This document shows positions 1 to 7,126 of a stretch of DNA of 11,707 nucleotides, in pieces. Position numbers and translations under genes: made by a program. Numbering within the stretch: position 1 is the stretch's first letter; every line of letters begins with the position of its first letter. The notes beneath the pieces are model-generated. The model did no database searches. It saw nothing but the letters and a program-made list of their open reading frames with translations, and was not told where the DNA came from. The DNA comes from an uncultured Rubrobacteraceae bacterium (lineage in GTDB: Bacteria > Actinomycetota > Rubrobacteria > Rubrobacterales > Rubrobacteraceae): positions 456 through 12,162 of the forward strand of contig CADCVI010000078.1 in the NCBI GenBank assembly GCA_902806105.1, in the 5' to 3' direction.

Positions 1-199
1 CCCCGGGGAAGCCGACGCCCACCGGCCCGTCCCAGCGCGCCTTGGAGATGACCCGTACGGCCGTCGCCACGACGTCGTCCGGCCTGCCGGCCCGGGGGGT
101 AGGCACCCGTATCCTCTCGCCGACGAGCGCGCCAGTCTTGGTGTCCACTGGCGCGCCCTTGATCCCGGAACCGCCTATATCCAACCCGAAAACGTTCAT
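1..199 (-). CDS. ppgK: Polyphosphate glucokinase (ROK family), N-terminal part, runs off the window
   Basis: The first 66 codons are visible, starting at ATG 199-197. The N-terminus reads MNVFGLDIGGSGIKGAPVD, the ROK phosphate-binding signature (LDIGGSGIKG), followed by a DTKTG turn. Further on comes a WDGPVGVGFPG stretch that matches the second beta-strand region of actinobacterial polyphosphate glucokinases. Known members phosphorylate glucose to glucose-6-phosphate in the cytoplasm using inorganic polyphosphate and/or ATP. A purine-rich Shine-Dalgarno stretch (GGGAAGGGGAAGG) lies directly upstream of the ATG. The catalytic Asp and the zinc/ROK motif lie outside the window, so substrate preference cannot be checked. 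The gene lies downstream of the broken EfeO-like gene in the same direction, separated by about 147 bp, so it may have its own promoter. A generic ROK glucokinase is the main alternative. Confidence 0.88.
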   Translation of the reverse strand, partial: MNVFGLDIGGSGIKGAPVDTKTGALVGERIRVPTPRAGRPDDVVATAVRVISKARWDGPVGVGFPG

Positions 200-345
200 C
201 CTTCCCCTTCCCAATCTCCCGATTGATGCACTCATTGTAAATGCACCCGCAACCCCGCCCCACGCTGCCGCCACGCCGCCACAGGAGCGGCGCATCTCGC
301 AGGAACGACCGCCTGGCGCGCGGCCAGGGTTGCGCCGGGCCGTCG
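200..345. other. Intergenic region between the EfeO-like remnant and ppgK
   Basis: This 146-bp stretch has no coding frame I can support. On the minus strand it contains a possible -10 element TACAAT (239-234) about 35 bp before the ppgK start, but I see no convincing -35. It also contains a 6-bp GC hairpin (312-328). I looked for continuation of the M75 domain here in all three minus frames and found none. Confidence 0.5.
312..328 (-). terminator. Possible weak hairpin after the EfeO-like remnant
   Basis: CCTGGC (312-317) pairs with GCCAGG (323-328) around a GCGCG loop, about 20 bp past the stop codon of the minus-strand frame ending at 346. No T-tract follows on the minus strand, so this is at best a weak or Rho-assisted terminator. 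Confidence 0.25.
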
Positions 346-881
346 TCAGGCTTCGTCGAAGAGGCCCTCGCCCACGTAACCGCCCTCTCGGGCGCCCCGC
401 AGCGCCTCGACGTCCGTGACGAGCTTGCAGGGGTACTCCTCCTGACCCTCGGTCGTGTTCTCCTCCCAGAGCGCCTGCTCTATCCTGTGGAAGCCTCCCC
501 ACTCCTCCTCCGGCACGTCGCCCTCGCGGGCATCTATGTCCGGGTCGAGGTCGCCGACGCTGGCCGCGATCGGCTCGATCCTCTCCCAGTGGATGCGCGT
601 CGGGGCGTAGAGCTCCTTCGCCCCCTCGACGTCACCGGAGACGACGGCGTCTGCGAACCTCTCCGTGCCCTCCAGGAGCTTGTCGGACTCGGCCACGACG
701 TACTCCTCGTAGGTCTGCGAGGCGGTTTCTAGCTCCGGAGAACCCTCGGCCTGCGGGGCCGCGGTGGTCTCTCCTCGCCGCCTCCCTAGGGGGGCGGCTG
801 ACCGCCACAACCCGCGGCGATCAACGCCAGCAGGCCCACGATAGCTCCCAAAATAAGTCTTCCAGGCATAGGGCTGCCCAA
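346..881 (-). pseudogene. efeO: Broken EfeO/imelysin (M75) iron lipoprotein gene: frameshifted and C-terminally truncated
   Basis: A lipoprotein signal peptide is encoded from TTG 881 (GGAGG 9 bases upstream) or the in-frame ATG 869: a hydrophobic stretch ending LLALIAAGCGG. That frame stops at TAG 788-786, right after a run of six C. From about 785 another frame continues with a Thr/Ala/Gln linker and a clear EfeO-type M75 domain: YEEYVVAESDKLLEGTERF, the SGDVEGAKELYAPTRIHWER helix, ERIEPIA, DLDPDIDARE, and GFHRIEQALW with the HxxE motif (478-489). One extra base in the C-run would join the two frames. The domain then ends after LVTDVEAL plus about 16 residues. The second helical half, which usually contains a SHTDLWDFxAN-like motif, is absent. 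EfeO/EfeM proteins act outside the membrane in EfeUOB iron uptake. The gene follows the iron ABC operon by about 30 bp and was probably cotranscribed with it. Alternatives are a sequencing error in the C-run, or a short M75-only protein that is still functional. Confidence 0.75.
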
Positions 882-910
882 GATTCCTATCCTCCGATCA
901 TTTGAACTGA

Positions 911-1975
911 TTAGCTTTGTGGTGCTTCGTGGTTCGCGTCGGCCGGGAAGACCACGGCCGGTCCCTGGACGCCGACGGCGACGCGCTCGTTTATCTTGTA
1001 GGCGGAGCCCGCCCAGACGCGCGAGCGGAGCCTGCGGCCGGAGTCGAGGCGGAGCTCGACAAGCTGGTCGTGCCCGTAGAACTCCCGGCGAACAACGACG
1101 GCCTCCCCGGCGGCGAGCTTGTGCCCCAGCGGGAGCAGGAGGAGCGCCTCGGGGCGGAGCAGAACGTCGCCCTCGCCACCGTCCGACACGTCCCCGACCG
1201 CCGGGACCTCGCCGAGGTCGCAGAAGAAGCGCCCGCCCCGCATCCTGCCGGGGAGGAAATTCGCCTCGCCGACGAACCCGGCGACCTCGCGGCTCGCGGG
1301 GTGGTTGTAGAGCTTCTCGGGCTGCGCCTTCTGGGAGATGACGCCGTCGAGCATCACGGCGACCTCGTCGGCGAGGCTCAGGGCCTCCTCCTGGTCGTGG
1401 GTCACGAAGATGGCGGTCGCGCCGGCATCCGTGAGGATCTCGCGCATCTCCGTCCTCACGCGCGCCCTCAGGGTCGCGTCGAGGTTGCTGAACGGCTCGT
1501 CGAGCAGCACGATCGCGGGCTCCGGCGCCAGGGCGCGTGCGAGCGCGACGCGCTGCTGCTGGCCGCCGGAGAGCTCGTGCGGCATCCTGTTCCCGAGCCC
1601 CTTGAGGTGCGTCAGCTCCAGCACGCCCTCCACGACCCCCTCGCGGTTCTCCTTGCGGGAGAGCCCGTAGGCCACGTTCTTCGCCACGGTGAGGTGGGGG
1701 AAGAGGGCGTAGTCCTGGAAGACCATCCCGACCCTCCGCTTCTCCGGGGCGACGTTCACCCCTGGACCCGCAACGGTGCGGCCCGCAATCTCGACGGTCC
1801 CCGAATCCGGGTGCTCGAAGCCCGCGATGAGCCTGAGCGTCGTAGTCTTGCCGCAGCCGGACGGGCCGAGCAGGGCGAGTACCTTCCCCGCTTCGAGCTC
1901 GAAGTCCAGGTTCCTCACGGCGTGGACGGACCCGTAGCTCTTCTCGACCCCCGAGATGTTCACGGCGGCGTTCAA
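911..1975 (-). CDS. Iron(III) ABC transporter ATP-binding protein (FbpC/FutC type)
   Basis: This 354-residue protein is the cytoplasmic ATPase of the importer. All nucleotide-binding motifs are intact: Walker A GPSGCGKTT (37-45), Q-loop FQDYALFPHL (86-95), signature LSGGQQQR (135-142), Walker B with D-loop LLDEPFSNLD (157-166) and H-loop histidine in FVTHDQEEA (193). The C-terminal 100 or so residues look like a TOBE_2 domain (LLRPEAL and later strands), typical of the CUT/Fbp ATPase group. The start is taken as TTG 1975-1973, one base after the permease stop, because GGTGA lies 6 bases upstream. The next in-frame candidate, GTG 1963, lacks a ribosome site. The near-zero spacing implies translational coupling with the permease. 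Iron specificity is inferred from the binding protein in the same operon; from this subunit alone it could equally serve spermidine or thiamine import. Confidence 0.93.
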   Translation of the reverse strand: MNAAVNISGVEKSYGSVHAVRNLDFELEAGKVLALLGPSGCGKTTTLRLIAGFEHPDSGTVEIAGRTVAGPGVNVAPEKRRVGMVFQDYALFPHLTVAKNVAYGLSRKENREGVVEGVLELTHLKGLGNRMPHELSGGQQQRVALARALAPEPAIVLLDEPFSNLDATLRARVRTEMREILTDAGATAIFVTHDQEEALSLADEVAVMLDGVISQKAQPEKLYNHPASREVAGFVGEANFLPGRMRGGRFFCDLGEVPAVGDVSDGGEGDVLLRPEALLLLPLGHKLAAGEAVVVRREFYGHDQLVELRLDSGRRLRSRVWAGSAYKINERVAVGVQGPAVVFPADANHEAPQS

Positions 1976-1976
1976 G

Positions 1977-3590
1977 CTACTTCACCCGGTCCCGGATCGT
2001 CAGCAGGTAGAGCGGCGGGGCCGAGATCAGGATCAGGAGGAGCGCAGGACCGGCCGCCCGCGCGAAGAACGCCCCCGAGGTCGCGTTCCACACCTCGGTC
2101 GCGAGCGTGTCGAACTCTATGGGCCCTAGCAACAGCGTAGCCGGAAGCTCCTTCATCGTCGTCAGGAAGACTAGCGCCGCCCCCGCCACGAGCCCCGAAC
2201 GGGCGAGCGGCACGGTGATCGTCGCGAGTACCCCCAAGGGCCCCCGGCCGAGAGACCGTGCCGCCTCCTCTACGCTCGGGCGGGATTGCAGGAGCGCGGC
2301 GCGGATGGCCCCCAGAGCCTGCGGCAGGAAATGAACGACGTAGGCGAAGACGAGGAGCGCCAGCGTCTGGTACAGCGCCGGGACGTAGTTCGAGCCGAAG
2401 AAGACGAGGGCGAGGGCGAGGGCCACCGCCGGCAGGGCGAACCCCACGTACGAGAGACGCTCGACGAAACCGGAGATCCTGCCGGGGAACCGCACCGCGA
2501 GGACGGCCACCGGCAGCGCCGCGAGCACGGCGGCCCCCGCCGCGAGGGCGGAGACGAAGACGGAGTTCCACGCGCTCGCCCACACCGGCTCCAGCGTCTC
2601 GCCCGCCCCGATCCCCCGGACGAGCCAGTACACGAGGACGCCCACGGGCAGGACGAGCGCGAGCGAGACGACGCCGCCTGAGAACAACAGCGCCGGCCAG
2701 CGCCAACGCCCGAGCGGGACGAGCCGGGCCGACGCCGACCCCCTGCCCCCGTAGCTCGCCCGTCCGCGCGTCCGGTGCTCGACCGCGAGCACCGCGGCGA
2801 CGAGCACGACGAGCATGAGGGCGAGGATGGCGGCCGGGGTGCGGTCGAAAGCGGACTTGTACTGGATGTAGATCTCGGCCGAGAACGTGTCGTAGTGGAG
2901 CAGCGAGACCGCCCCAAAGTCGCTCAGGGCGTAGAGCGCGACGAGCAGGCCCCCCGCCACGATCGCCGGCCGAAGCTGCGGCAGCGTAATACGAAAGAAC
3001 GTCGCCCATCGCCCGCTCCCGAGCGAACGAGCCGCCTCCTCGAAGGAGGGATCCATCCCCCTCAGCGCGGCCCGTACCGTAAGGAACACGTAAGGATAAG
3101 TGAACAACGAGAGCGCCAACGCCGCCCCCGGCAGGCCATAGATGGAGGGCAGACGCTCCACGCCGAGCGGCTCGAGGCTGCCCTGCAACAGGCCCCTCGG
3201 GCCCAGCGTGCTCACGAGCACGAAGCCACCCACATAGGAAGGCACGACGAGCGGCAGCGCGACGAGGACCGCCCACACCTTCCGCCCCGGCAGGTCGGTG
3301 CGCGCCGTCAGCCAAGCGAGCGGGACGGCGATACCCACCGCCACCGCCGTGACCACGACGGCGAGCAGCACGCTGCGGGCGAGCACCTCCAGGGAGGAGA
3401 CGTCGAAGACGACCTCCGAGATCTCCGCAAGCCCCGCCTCCGAGGCCCGGAGGACGAGGTAGGCGAGCGGCAGCACCATCGCCGCCGCAACGAGCGCGGC
3501 CGGTACGGTCACGAGCGCCGGCGGACGCTTCCCGCGCGGGCGCCGCCTCGCACCCTTCGCCCTCCCTACCTCCTTCGGCAGGACCGTCAA
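1977..3590 (-). CDS. Iron(III) ABC transporter permease, two fused permease halves (FbpB/FutB type)
   Basis: This 537-residue integral membrane protein has a basic cytoplasmic N-terminus (rich in Arg/Lys to about residue 23) followed by two similar sets of hydrophobic helices, about 12 in total. Each half has an EAA loop that docks onto the ATPase: EEAARSLGSGRWATFFRITL from residue 184 and EEAARSLGRGPLGVLATITV from residue 441. This internal duplication is the hallmark of FbpB/FutB/SfuB-type permeases, in which one polypeptide forms the whole channel. The start is TTG 3590-3588 with GGAGG 7 bases upstream. The only nearby ATG opens a five-codon dead-end frame. The gene begins 16 bp after the binding-protein stop and ends one base before the ATPase start, so the three genes form one operon. 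No frameshift or truncation is visible. Confidence 0.93.
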   Translation of the reverse strand: MTVLPKEVGRAKGARRRPRGKRPPALVTVPAALVAAAMVLPLAYLVLRASEAGLAEISEVVFDVSSLEVLARSVLLAVVVTAVAVGIAVPLAWLTARTDLPGRKVWAVLVALPLVVPSYVGGFVLVSTLGPRGLLQGSLEPLGVERLPSIYGLPGAALALSLFTYPYVFLTVRAALRGMDPSFEEAARSLGSGRWATFFRITLPQLRPAIVAGGLLVALYALSDFGAVSLLHYDTFSAEIYIQYKSAFDRTPAAILALMLVVLVAAVLAVEHRTRGRASYGGRGSASARLVPLGRWRWPALLFSGGVVSLALVLPVGVLVYWLVRGIGAGETLEPVWASAWNSVFVSALAAGAAVLAALPVAVLAVRFPGRISGFVERLSYVGFALPAVALALALVFFGSNYVPALYQTLALLVFAYVVHFLPQALGAIRAALLQSRPSVEEAARSLGRGPLGVLATITVPLARSGLVAGAALVFLTTMKELPATLLLGPIEFDTLATEVWNATSGAFFARAAGPALLLILISAPPLYLLTIRDRVK

Positions 3591-3606
3591 GCCGGGGCCT
3601 CCATCC

Positions 3607-4779
3607 CTACAAGACCCCGGTCTCGCGGAGAAGCTCCAGCGTCCCCTGAAGGTCGTCGAGGTCGCCGAGGTCTACCTTTGGCGTCTGTATATCCGAGAGC
3701 GGGACGAGCCCCTCGGGGGTCTGGATGCCCTCGACCATCGGGTACTCGTACGTTTCGTCGGCGAAGTACTGCTGCGCCTGGTCCGCGAGCAGGTAGTCCA
3801 CGAAGCGCTGAGCCTCCTCGGCGTTGTCCGCCGTCTTCAGGATGCCGGCGCCGGCGACGATGACGAGCGCGCCCGGGTCGCCGTTCTGGAGGTAGTAGTT
3901 GCGCGCCCCGAAGTCCTCGCCCTGCTCGGCGAGCGCCCGGTAGAGATAGTAGTGGTTGACGAAGCCGACCTCGACCTCGCCCGAAGCCACGCCCTCGAGC
4001 GTGGTGGAGTTGTCCGGGTAGACGATGGGCTCGTTGGCCTGGATGCCCTCCAGCCACTCGCGCGCCCTGTCCTCGCCTTCAAGCGTCCTGAGCGCGGTCA
4101 CGAACGCCTGGAACGAGCCGTTCGTCGGGGCCCAGCCGATCTTGCCGCTCCACTCCGGATCGGTGAAGTCGAAGATGGAGGGGGGGAGGTCCTCTTCCTG
4201 CAGGGCCTCCGTGTTGTACGCAACGACCCTCGCCCGGCCGGAGGTGCCGACCCACAACCCCTCCGGAGAACGCAGATTCTCGGGCACCCGCGCGAGGGTG
4301 TCTTCCGGCAGCTCCGCGAACGCTCCCGCGTCGGCGACCGCCCCGAGTGCACCGGGATCCTGGGCGAAAAAGACGTCAGCCGGGCTGTTCTCGCCCTCCT
4401 CGGCGATGGTGGACGCAAGCTCCGCCGTATCTCCGTAGCGGACCTGCGCGTCGATGCCGGTCTCCTCCTCGAACTGCTCGATCACCGGCCCGACGAGGCC
4501 CTCCTCGCGCCCGGAGTAGATGACGAGCGCACCCTCCTCGGCCCGGAACGGCGCGGCGGCCGTGGTCTCGCCCGTCGTCCCCCCGCTGGTCCCTCCGCCG
4601 GTAGTCTCGCCGCCGGTAGTTCCGCCCGCAGCTGTCTCTCCCCCCGCGGGCTCGCCTGCTGCGGGCTCGCCTGCTGCTCCCCCGTTACCGCTACTAGGGG
4701 GCTCCTGGCCACAAGCGCCGAGGAGCGTCAGGGACAGAGCCAGGAGAACGAAGATGGAAGATACCCTGAGTCGAGACAA
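3607..4779 (-). CDS. Iron(III) ABC transporter substrate-binding lipoprotein (FbpA/FutA/IdiA type)
   Basis: This 390-residue lipoprotein captures ferric iron outside the membrane and delivers it to the permease. Residues 1-23 are a signal peptide with lipobox LLGAC; Cys23 would be lipidated. A Gly/Glu/Thr/Pro linker (about 26-76) tethers the domain. The periplasmic-binding fold starts near LVIYSGREEGL (85-95, Tyr88) and continues with the DVFFAQDPGALG, VVAYN (Tyr188) and KIGWAPTNGSFQA stretches. FVNHYYLYR follows (Tyr277/Tyr278), the position of the paired iron-binding tyrosines in FbpA/FutA proteins. The start is TTG 4779-4777, with GGCGGAG a few bases upstream and no better ATG or GTG in frame. 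This is the first gene of the importer operon and is preceded by an AT-rich promoter with a Fur-like dyad. The linker is encoded by short tandem DNA repeats and probably varies in length. Iron as substrate is well supported by the tyrosine pair but not proven; another metal complex is possible. Confidence 0.92.
   Translation of the reverse strand: MSRLRVSSIFVLLALSLTLLGACGQEPPSSGNGGAAGEPAAGEPAGGETAAGGTTGGETTGGGTSGGTTGETTAAAPFRAEEGALVIYSGREEGLVGPVIEQFEEETGIDAQVRYGDTAELASTIAEEGENSPADVFFAQDPGALGAVADAGAFAELPEDTLARVPENLRSPEGLWVGTSGRARVVAYNTEALQEEDLPPSIFDFTDPEWSGKIGWAPTNGSFQAFVTALRTLEGEDRAREWLEGIQANEPIVYPDNSTTLEGVASGEVEVGFVNHYYLYRALAEQGEDFGARNYYLQNGDPGALVIVAGAGILKTADNAEEAQRFVDYLLADQAQQYFADETYEYPMVEGIQTPEGLVPLSDIQTPKVDLGDLDDLQGTLELLRETGVL
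4646..4675 (-). repeat. Perfect 15-bp tandem repeat (two units) in the lipoprotein linker
   Basis: The unit GCGGGCTCGCCTGCT occurs twice back to back (plus-strand reading) and encodes the duplicated pentapeptide AGEPA-AGEPA at residues 36-45. A second, imperfect repeat built around GCCGGTAGT lies just upstream on the plus strand (about 4597-4625) and encodes TTGGETTGG-like residues. These repeats explain the low-complexity tether between the lipid anchor and the binding domain. Confidence 0.85.
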
Positions 4780-5036
4780 AACGCTCCGCCTATTCTAGAA
4801 TCGTTCCCGGCCACGATGGCCGAACGCCGGAGGAGCCGCCGGGGCCCGTTCCATCCGGCTCAATTATTTATAATGACAATCGTTTGCAATAACGACATTC
4901 ACAGGGTAGTTTACGCTGCGGGCTCAAGTCAAGCTCCGGTTGTGTTCTGCGTGAGCTGGATCACCACGGCGGCGAGGGATACCGAGCAGGACGTGGTTAT
5001 GACTCGTAATCGGGAGGGGTACGGGGCGTCTCGCGT
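4780..5036. other. Divergent intergenic region between the iron importer operon and the first GT-C gene
   Basis: This 257-bp region separates the minus-strand importer from the plus-strand GT-C gene. Its middle (about 4861-4900) is much more AT-rich than the surroundings and contains TATAAT (4869-4874, plus strand) and TTGCAA (4889-4884, minus strand). A Fur-like dyad overlaps both. Nearer the GT-C gene the only signal is a purine-rich GGGAGGGG (5012-5019). No coding frame here looks real. Confidence 0.7.
4874..4888 (-). promoter_or_regulatory. Degenerate Fur-type 7-1-7 operator in the promoter region of the iron importer
   Basis: TGACAAT-C-GTTTGCA has one half identical to the perfect dyad found at 7184-7198. 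The other half matches the ideal inverted copy at 4 of 7 positions. It lies about 95 bp upstream of the binding-protein start within an AT-rich core, overlapping likely promoter elements on both strands. Fur-family repressors are known to control such importers and to recognise 7-1-7 dyads. Binding here is inferred from the shared half-site and the position. Confidence 0.55.
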
Positions 5037-7076
5037 ATGGTAGAGGCCCTTCTTCTCCTGTTCTTTTCGTACCTCCCGGGGCACTTTCTTGGCGAGGCTC
5101 TCGTGCGCAAGGGCGACGGCTGGGGCGAGGCGGTGATGCTCCGTCTGGCGGCGAGTGCGGCGGTCGCCGCCCCCTTACTGGTCCTTCTAGCCCTCGCGGG
5201 GTGGTTCAGGACGCCGGTGATCGTCGTGAGCTTCGGGGCATGCGCGGTCGTGGCCTGGGGTTGGGCGAGGCGCCGGGGGGGCTTCCGTGCGAGGTTCTCG
5301 GGGTGGGACGCCGCAACCCTCGCGCTCGTGGGCGGCAGCTTCGCGCTTTACGCCGCGCGTCCGGCGGAGTACGTGATCAACAGCCGCGATCCCGGTGTTT
5401 ACACCCTGATCGCCGACAGGCTCGCGCGCACGGGTGAATTCTTCGTACGGGACCCGCTGGTCGGCGCGGTAGCGAGCTTCCACGATTTCGCCAGGGGCGA
5501 AAAATACCCCGGCCTTTACCTTTACGGCGAGGACCTCCTGGTGCCGCAATTCTTCCCTGGCCCCTTCGCCTTCCTGGGCCTCGGCAACCTCGCCGGCGGG
5601 CTGTGGGGCAGTTTGTACGTGGTGCCCGTCTTCGGGGCGCTGGCGGTGGGCATGGCGTTCTTGCTCGGCTCGGAGCTGTTCGGCAGGTGGGCGGGGCTGA
5701 TCGGGGCTGCCCTTCTGGCGACGAGCTACACCCAGGTCTGGTGGTCCCGGCATCCTTCTAGCGAGATCGTGACCCAGTTCTTCGTTCTCGGGGGGCTGTG
5801 GCTCGCCGCCCGGTTCGTGCGAGGTGGGGGAGGCGGCACCGGCTTTGTGGCGGGTCTGCTCTTCGGCGGGGCGATGCTGGTGCGGGTTGACGCTTTTCTG
5901 GCCGCGTCGGTCCTGCCCCTGCTTGCCGGCTACGACCTTTTTCTGGGGAGACCGGTGCGGCGCTGGCTGTACCCCGCCGTGCCGATCCTGCTCGCCGGCC
6001 TCGCCGGCCTCGTCTACCTCAACACGATCGCGGGTCGCTACCTCAACCTGATCTACGGCCGGCACGACCTCGACGAGGCGCTGAAGCTCGTCCCCTACGC
6101 GCTCGTCGCCGTGGTTATCTTCGTCCTCTTACTCTGGATCCTCCGTCGCCGGCTCGGGGAGCGGGTCGCGTGGTGGCTACGACTTCGGGTCGGGAGCGTG
6201 GCCGCGGCCTGCGCCCTTGCCATAGTGGGGGTCGCGCTCTGGGGTTATTTCGTCTTGCCGGTCCCGTGGGAGAGCCTCCCCAACGACTCCAGGGATTACG
6301 ACGCTTACCGCGAGCAGATCCTGGTGCGCCTGACGTGGTTTGTCACGCCGCCCGTAGCGCTGCTCGCGCTCCTCGGGCTCGTCCTCGCGGCACGCCGCCC
6401 GGATGCCGCCCGAATGCTCCTCTTCGGGGCGATCCTGGCCTTCGGGGTTCTCTACACCGCGGTCCCGAACGTCGCTCCCGACCTCCCGTGGGCTACACGA
6501 CGGTTCGTCCCGGCGGTCTTCCCCGGGGTGGCCCTGCTCGCCGGGTTCGCCGCCGTCGAGGCAGGACGGGGGCTGTCGCGGCTCTGGAGCCCTCGCGCGG
6601 GCCTCGCCCTTACCGGCGCCCTGGCAGCGCTCGCCTGCGCCTGGACGATCCATGCCACGCTCCCCATCCTGACCTTCAGGGAGCTGGAAGGCGCCGTGGC
6701 CGCGTTCGACAGGATCGAGAGCGAGATACCCGATGCCGACGTGATCTTCGTGGAGGTCCCTGATGCAACGGACCGCTCCGCCTCCACCTTCGAGTACCTG
6801 TACGGCCGCCCGGTTCTGCCCTACAGCCGCGACCGATTCAGGAACGAGAGGGAGGAGCTCGAGGAAGCTGGTCTGCTGGACGACGCCCTGTACGTCACGC
6901 TCGAAGGTATGCCAGGCCCTCTAATCTCGGGGTTCGAGTTCGATGAGGTGGCCCGCGAGGAGGCCATACTTCCCCGGCTGGACCCCGTCGAGGGGGACGA
7001 ACCCAAGCTGTCGACCCGCGTCGAACCCCTGCACCTGATCTACAGGGTCTACCGCCTGGAAACGGAACGCCGCTAG
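5037..7076 (+). CDS. GT-C membrane glycosyltransferase-like protein (ArnT/PMT family), paralog 1
   Basis: This 679-residue multi-pass membrane protein has many hydrophobic helices through about residue 535 and then a soluble tail of about 140 residues. A charged RDPGVY motif (117-122) sits in the first large loop after the N-terminal helices, where GT-C enzymes of families such as PMT_2/ArnT place their catalytic acidic residue. Asp118 is the candidate. Also family-like are QVWWSRHPSSEIVTQFF and the VAPDLPWATRRFVPAVFPG stretch. The N-terminus carries a distinctive YLPGHFLGE...RKGDGWGE stretch shared with the paralog at 8698. Known relatives move a sugar from a polyprenyl-phosphate carrier onto an acceptor on the outer membrane face; donor and acceptor are unknown here. 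ATG 5037 is the only suitable start; the nearest ribosome-site-like sequence is 17 bases upstream, so initiation may be weak or leaderless. The fold-level call is fairly firm but the enzymatic function is inferred. Confidence 0.78.
   Translation: MVEALLLLFFSYLPGHFLGEALVRKGDGWGEAVMLRLAASAAVAAPLLVLLALAGWFRTPVIVVSFGACAVVAWGWARRRGGFRARFSGWDAATLALVGGSFALYAARPAEYVINSRDPGVYTLIADRLARTGEFFVRDPLVGAVASFHDFARGEKYPGLYLYGEDLLVPQFFPGPFAFLGLGNLAGGLWGSLYVVPVFGALAVGMAFLLGSELFGRWAGLIGAALLATSYTQVWWSRHPSSEIVTQFFVLGGLWLAARFVRGGGGGTGFVAGLLFGGAMLVRVDAFLAASVLPLLAGYDLFLGRPVRRWLYPAVPILLAGLAGLVYLNTIAGRYLNLIYGRHDLDEALKLVPYALVAVVIFVLLLWILRRRLGERVAWWLRLRVGSVAAACALAIVGVALWGYFVLPVPWESLPNDSRDYDAYREQILVRLTWFVTPPVALLALLGLVLAARRPDAARMLLFGAILAFGVLYTAVPNVAPDLPWATRRFVPAVFPGVALLAGFAAVEAGRGLSRLWSPRAGLALTGALAALACAWTIHATLPILTFRELEGAVAAFDRIESEIPDADVIFVEVPDATDRSASTFEYLYGRPVLPYSRDRFRNEREELEEAGLLDDALYVTLEGMPGPLISGFEFDEVAREEAILPRLDPVEGDEPKLSTRVEPLHLIYRVYRLETERR
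5611..5749 (+). repeat. Near-identical 139-bp block shared with 9281-9419 (copy 1)
   Basis: Aligned by eye at a constant offset of 3670 bp, 136 of 139 bases match. The differences are at 5685 and 5699-5700, and the first 74 bases are identical. The block encodes residues 192-238, starting YVVPVFGALAVGM. The flanking sequence of the two genes is clearly more diverged. Confidence 0.93.
5856..5906 (+). repeat. Identical 51-bp block shared with 9526-9576 (copy 1)
   Basis: All 51 bases match at the same 3670-bp offset. The block encodes LLFGGAMLVRVDAFLAA. It is separated from the 139-bp block by about 100 bp of visibly diverged sequence. Confidence 0.92.
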
Positions 7077-7126
7077 AAGCGCAGCCCATCCGCATGCACA
7101 CGTTGCTTACGCTTTCCGTTATATCT

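Noticed and set aside
42..419. Plus-strand open frame across the ppgK start
   Set aside because: It is antisense to ppgK and the EfeO remnant, is Pro/Arg-rich and has no recognisable motif.
917..2140. 407-codon open frame on the plus strand
   Set aside because: It is antisense to the ATPase gene, whose motifs are all intact. The composition is typical of a shadow frame in high-GC DNA.
2775..3863. 362-codon open frame on the plus strand
   Set aside because: It is antisense to the permease and the end of the binding protein. It is rich in Arg, Glu, His and Gln with no domain signature.
7061..7120. Terminator for the first GT-C gene formed by AACGGAA and TTCCGTT
   Set aside because: The complementary heptamers enclose a loop of about 46 bases and no T-tract follows, so a functional terminator is not supported.
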